From NCBI GenBank assembly GCA_963775125.1, contig CAVZHQ010000007.1:496001-560000 (forward strand): 64,000 bases of DNA. Reading direction: 5' to 3'. A program made the position numbers and the translations under genes. Of this stretch, positions 63,918 through 64,000 are shown piece after piece; within the stretch, counting starts at the first letter, position 1, and each line of letters starts with the position of its first letter. Under the pieces are notes generated by a model. The model saw nothing but the letters and a program-made list of their open reading frames with translations. It searched no databases and had not been told where the DNA came from. Source of the DNA: JAHECQ01 sp963775125 (GTDB lineage Bacteria; Actinomycetota; Acidimicrobiia; Acidimicrobiales; SZUA-35).

Positions 63918-64000
63918 GTGAGTGGGGACCTGTTCGCTTATGCCGCAAAGGCTCGACTGGAAGCCCGCGCTCCGTTGGCAAACCGGTTGCGTCCTGCGTC
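63918..64000 (+). CDS. rarA: Replication-associated recombination protein RarA, N-terminal fragment
   Basis: The last 83 nt encode MSGDLFAYAAKARLEAR followed by APLANRLRP, the usual start of the RarA/MgsA AAA+ clamp-loader-like ATPase (ARAPLAxRLRPxTLDE). The frame runs off the right edge. The call rests on 27 residues and on context: in M. tuberculosis a rarA homologue lies downstream of aspS. Confidence 0.7.
   Translation, partial: MSGDLFAYAAKARLEARAPLANRLRPA

Overview
The window looks like a chromosomal segment of a high-GC actinobacterium, most likely of the Acidimicrobiia type (that rank is inference). The evidence is a mycothiol ligase (mshC), the phosphatidylinositol-mannoside genes pgsA, an acyltransferase and pimA, an InhA-like enoyl reductase, an LpdA-type flavoprotein, DUF4214 surface proteins, and SpoIID/PGRP cell-wall genes. 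No rRNA, tRNA, CRISPR array, insertion sequence or prophage was seen.

Left part (1-5908, + strand): the end of a Sir2 deacylase, a rhodanese-MoeZ fusion, and two secreted cell-wall proteins (PGRP amidase and SpoIID) that share a C-terminal DUF4214 array. From 17158 down to 5936 runs one tightly overlapping minus-strand operon. It holds glycosyltransferases (two of them tandem double-domain proteins), two small unknown genes, and, embedded among them, methylmalonyl-CoA mutase and its MeaB chaperone. From 17217 to 30170 follow an LpdA-like reductase, an alpha/beta hydrolase, a DUF222-HNH nuclease, a biotin-dependent carboxylase alpha chain divergent from birA, two M23 peptidases, an ABC ATPase, a pair of CNNM/HlyC membrane proteins and an InhA-type fabI.

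Right part (30238-64000): mshC, then a long + strand block whose order matches the Mycobacterium tuberculosis thrS to aspS region: thrS, HIT, pgsA, acyltransferase, pimA, pdxS, pdxT, yebC, ruvCAB, yajC, secD, secF, apt, relA, hisS, aspS, and the start of rarA. Lineage-specific genes interrupt it. The most interesting is an insert at 34007-40628. It holds a STAND ATPase with a C-terminal nucleotidyl cyclase domain, a divergent Crp/Fnr regulator, and a protein that reads as a member of the avidin/streptavidin family. queA and tgt are inserted between ruvB and yajC, and an ABC-2 exporter between yebC and ruvC.

Two window-wide patterns stand out. First, many genes carry a TANNNT element 6-9 nt before an ATG or GTG with no Shine-Dalgarno, the mark of leaderless transcripts. 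Second, eight genes, several of them normally essential (hisS, secD) or highly conserved (ruvA, yebC), are each split by one extra nucleotide, always in the same direction. This is probably sequence or assembly error and should be checked before any of them is called a pseudogene. These genes are annotated here as full-length with the shift position given.
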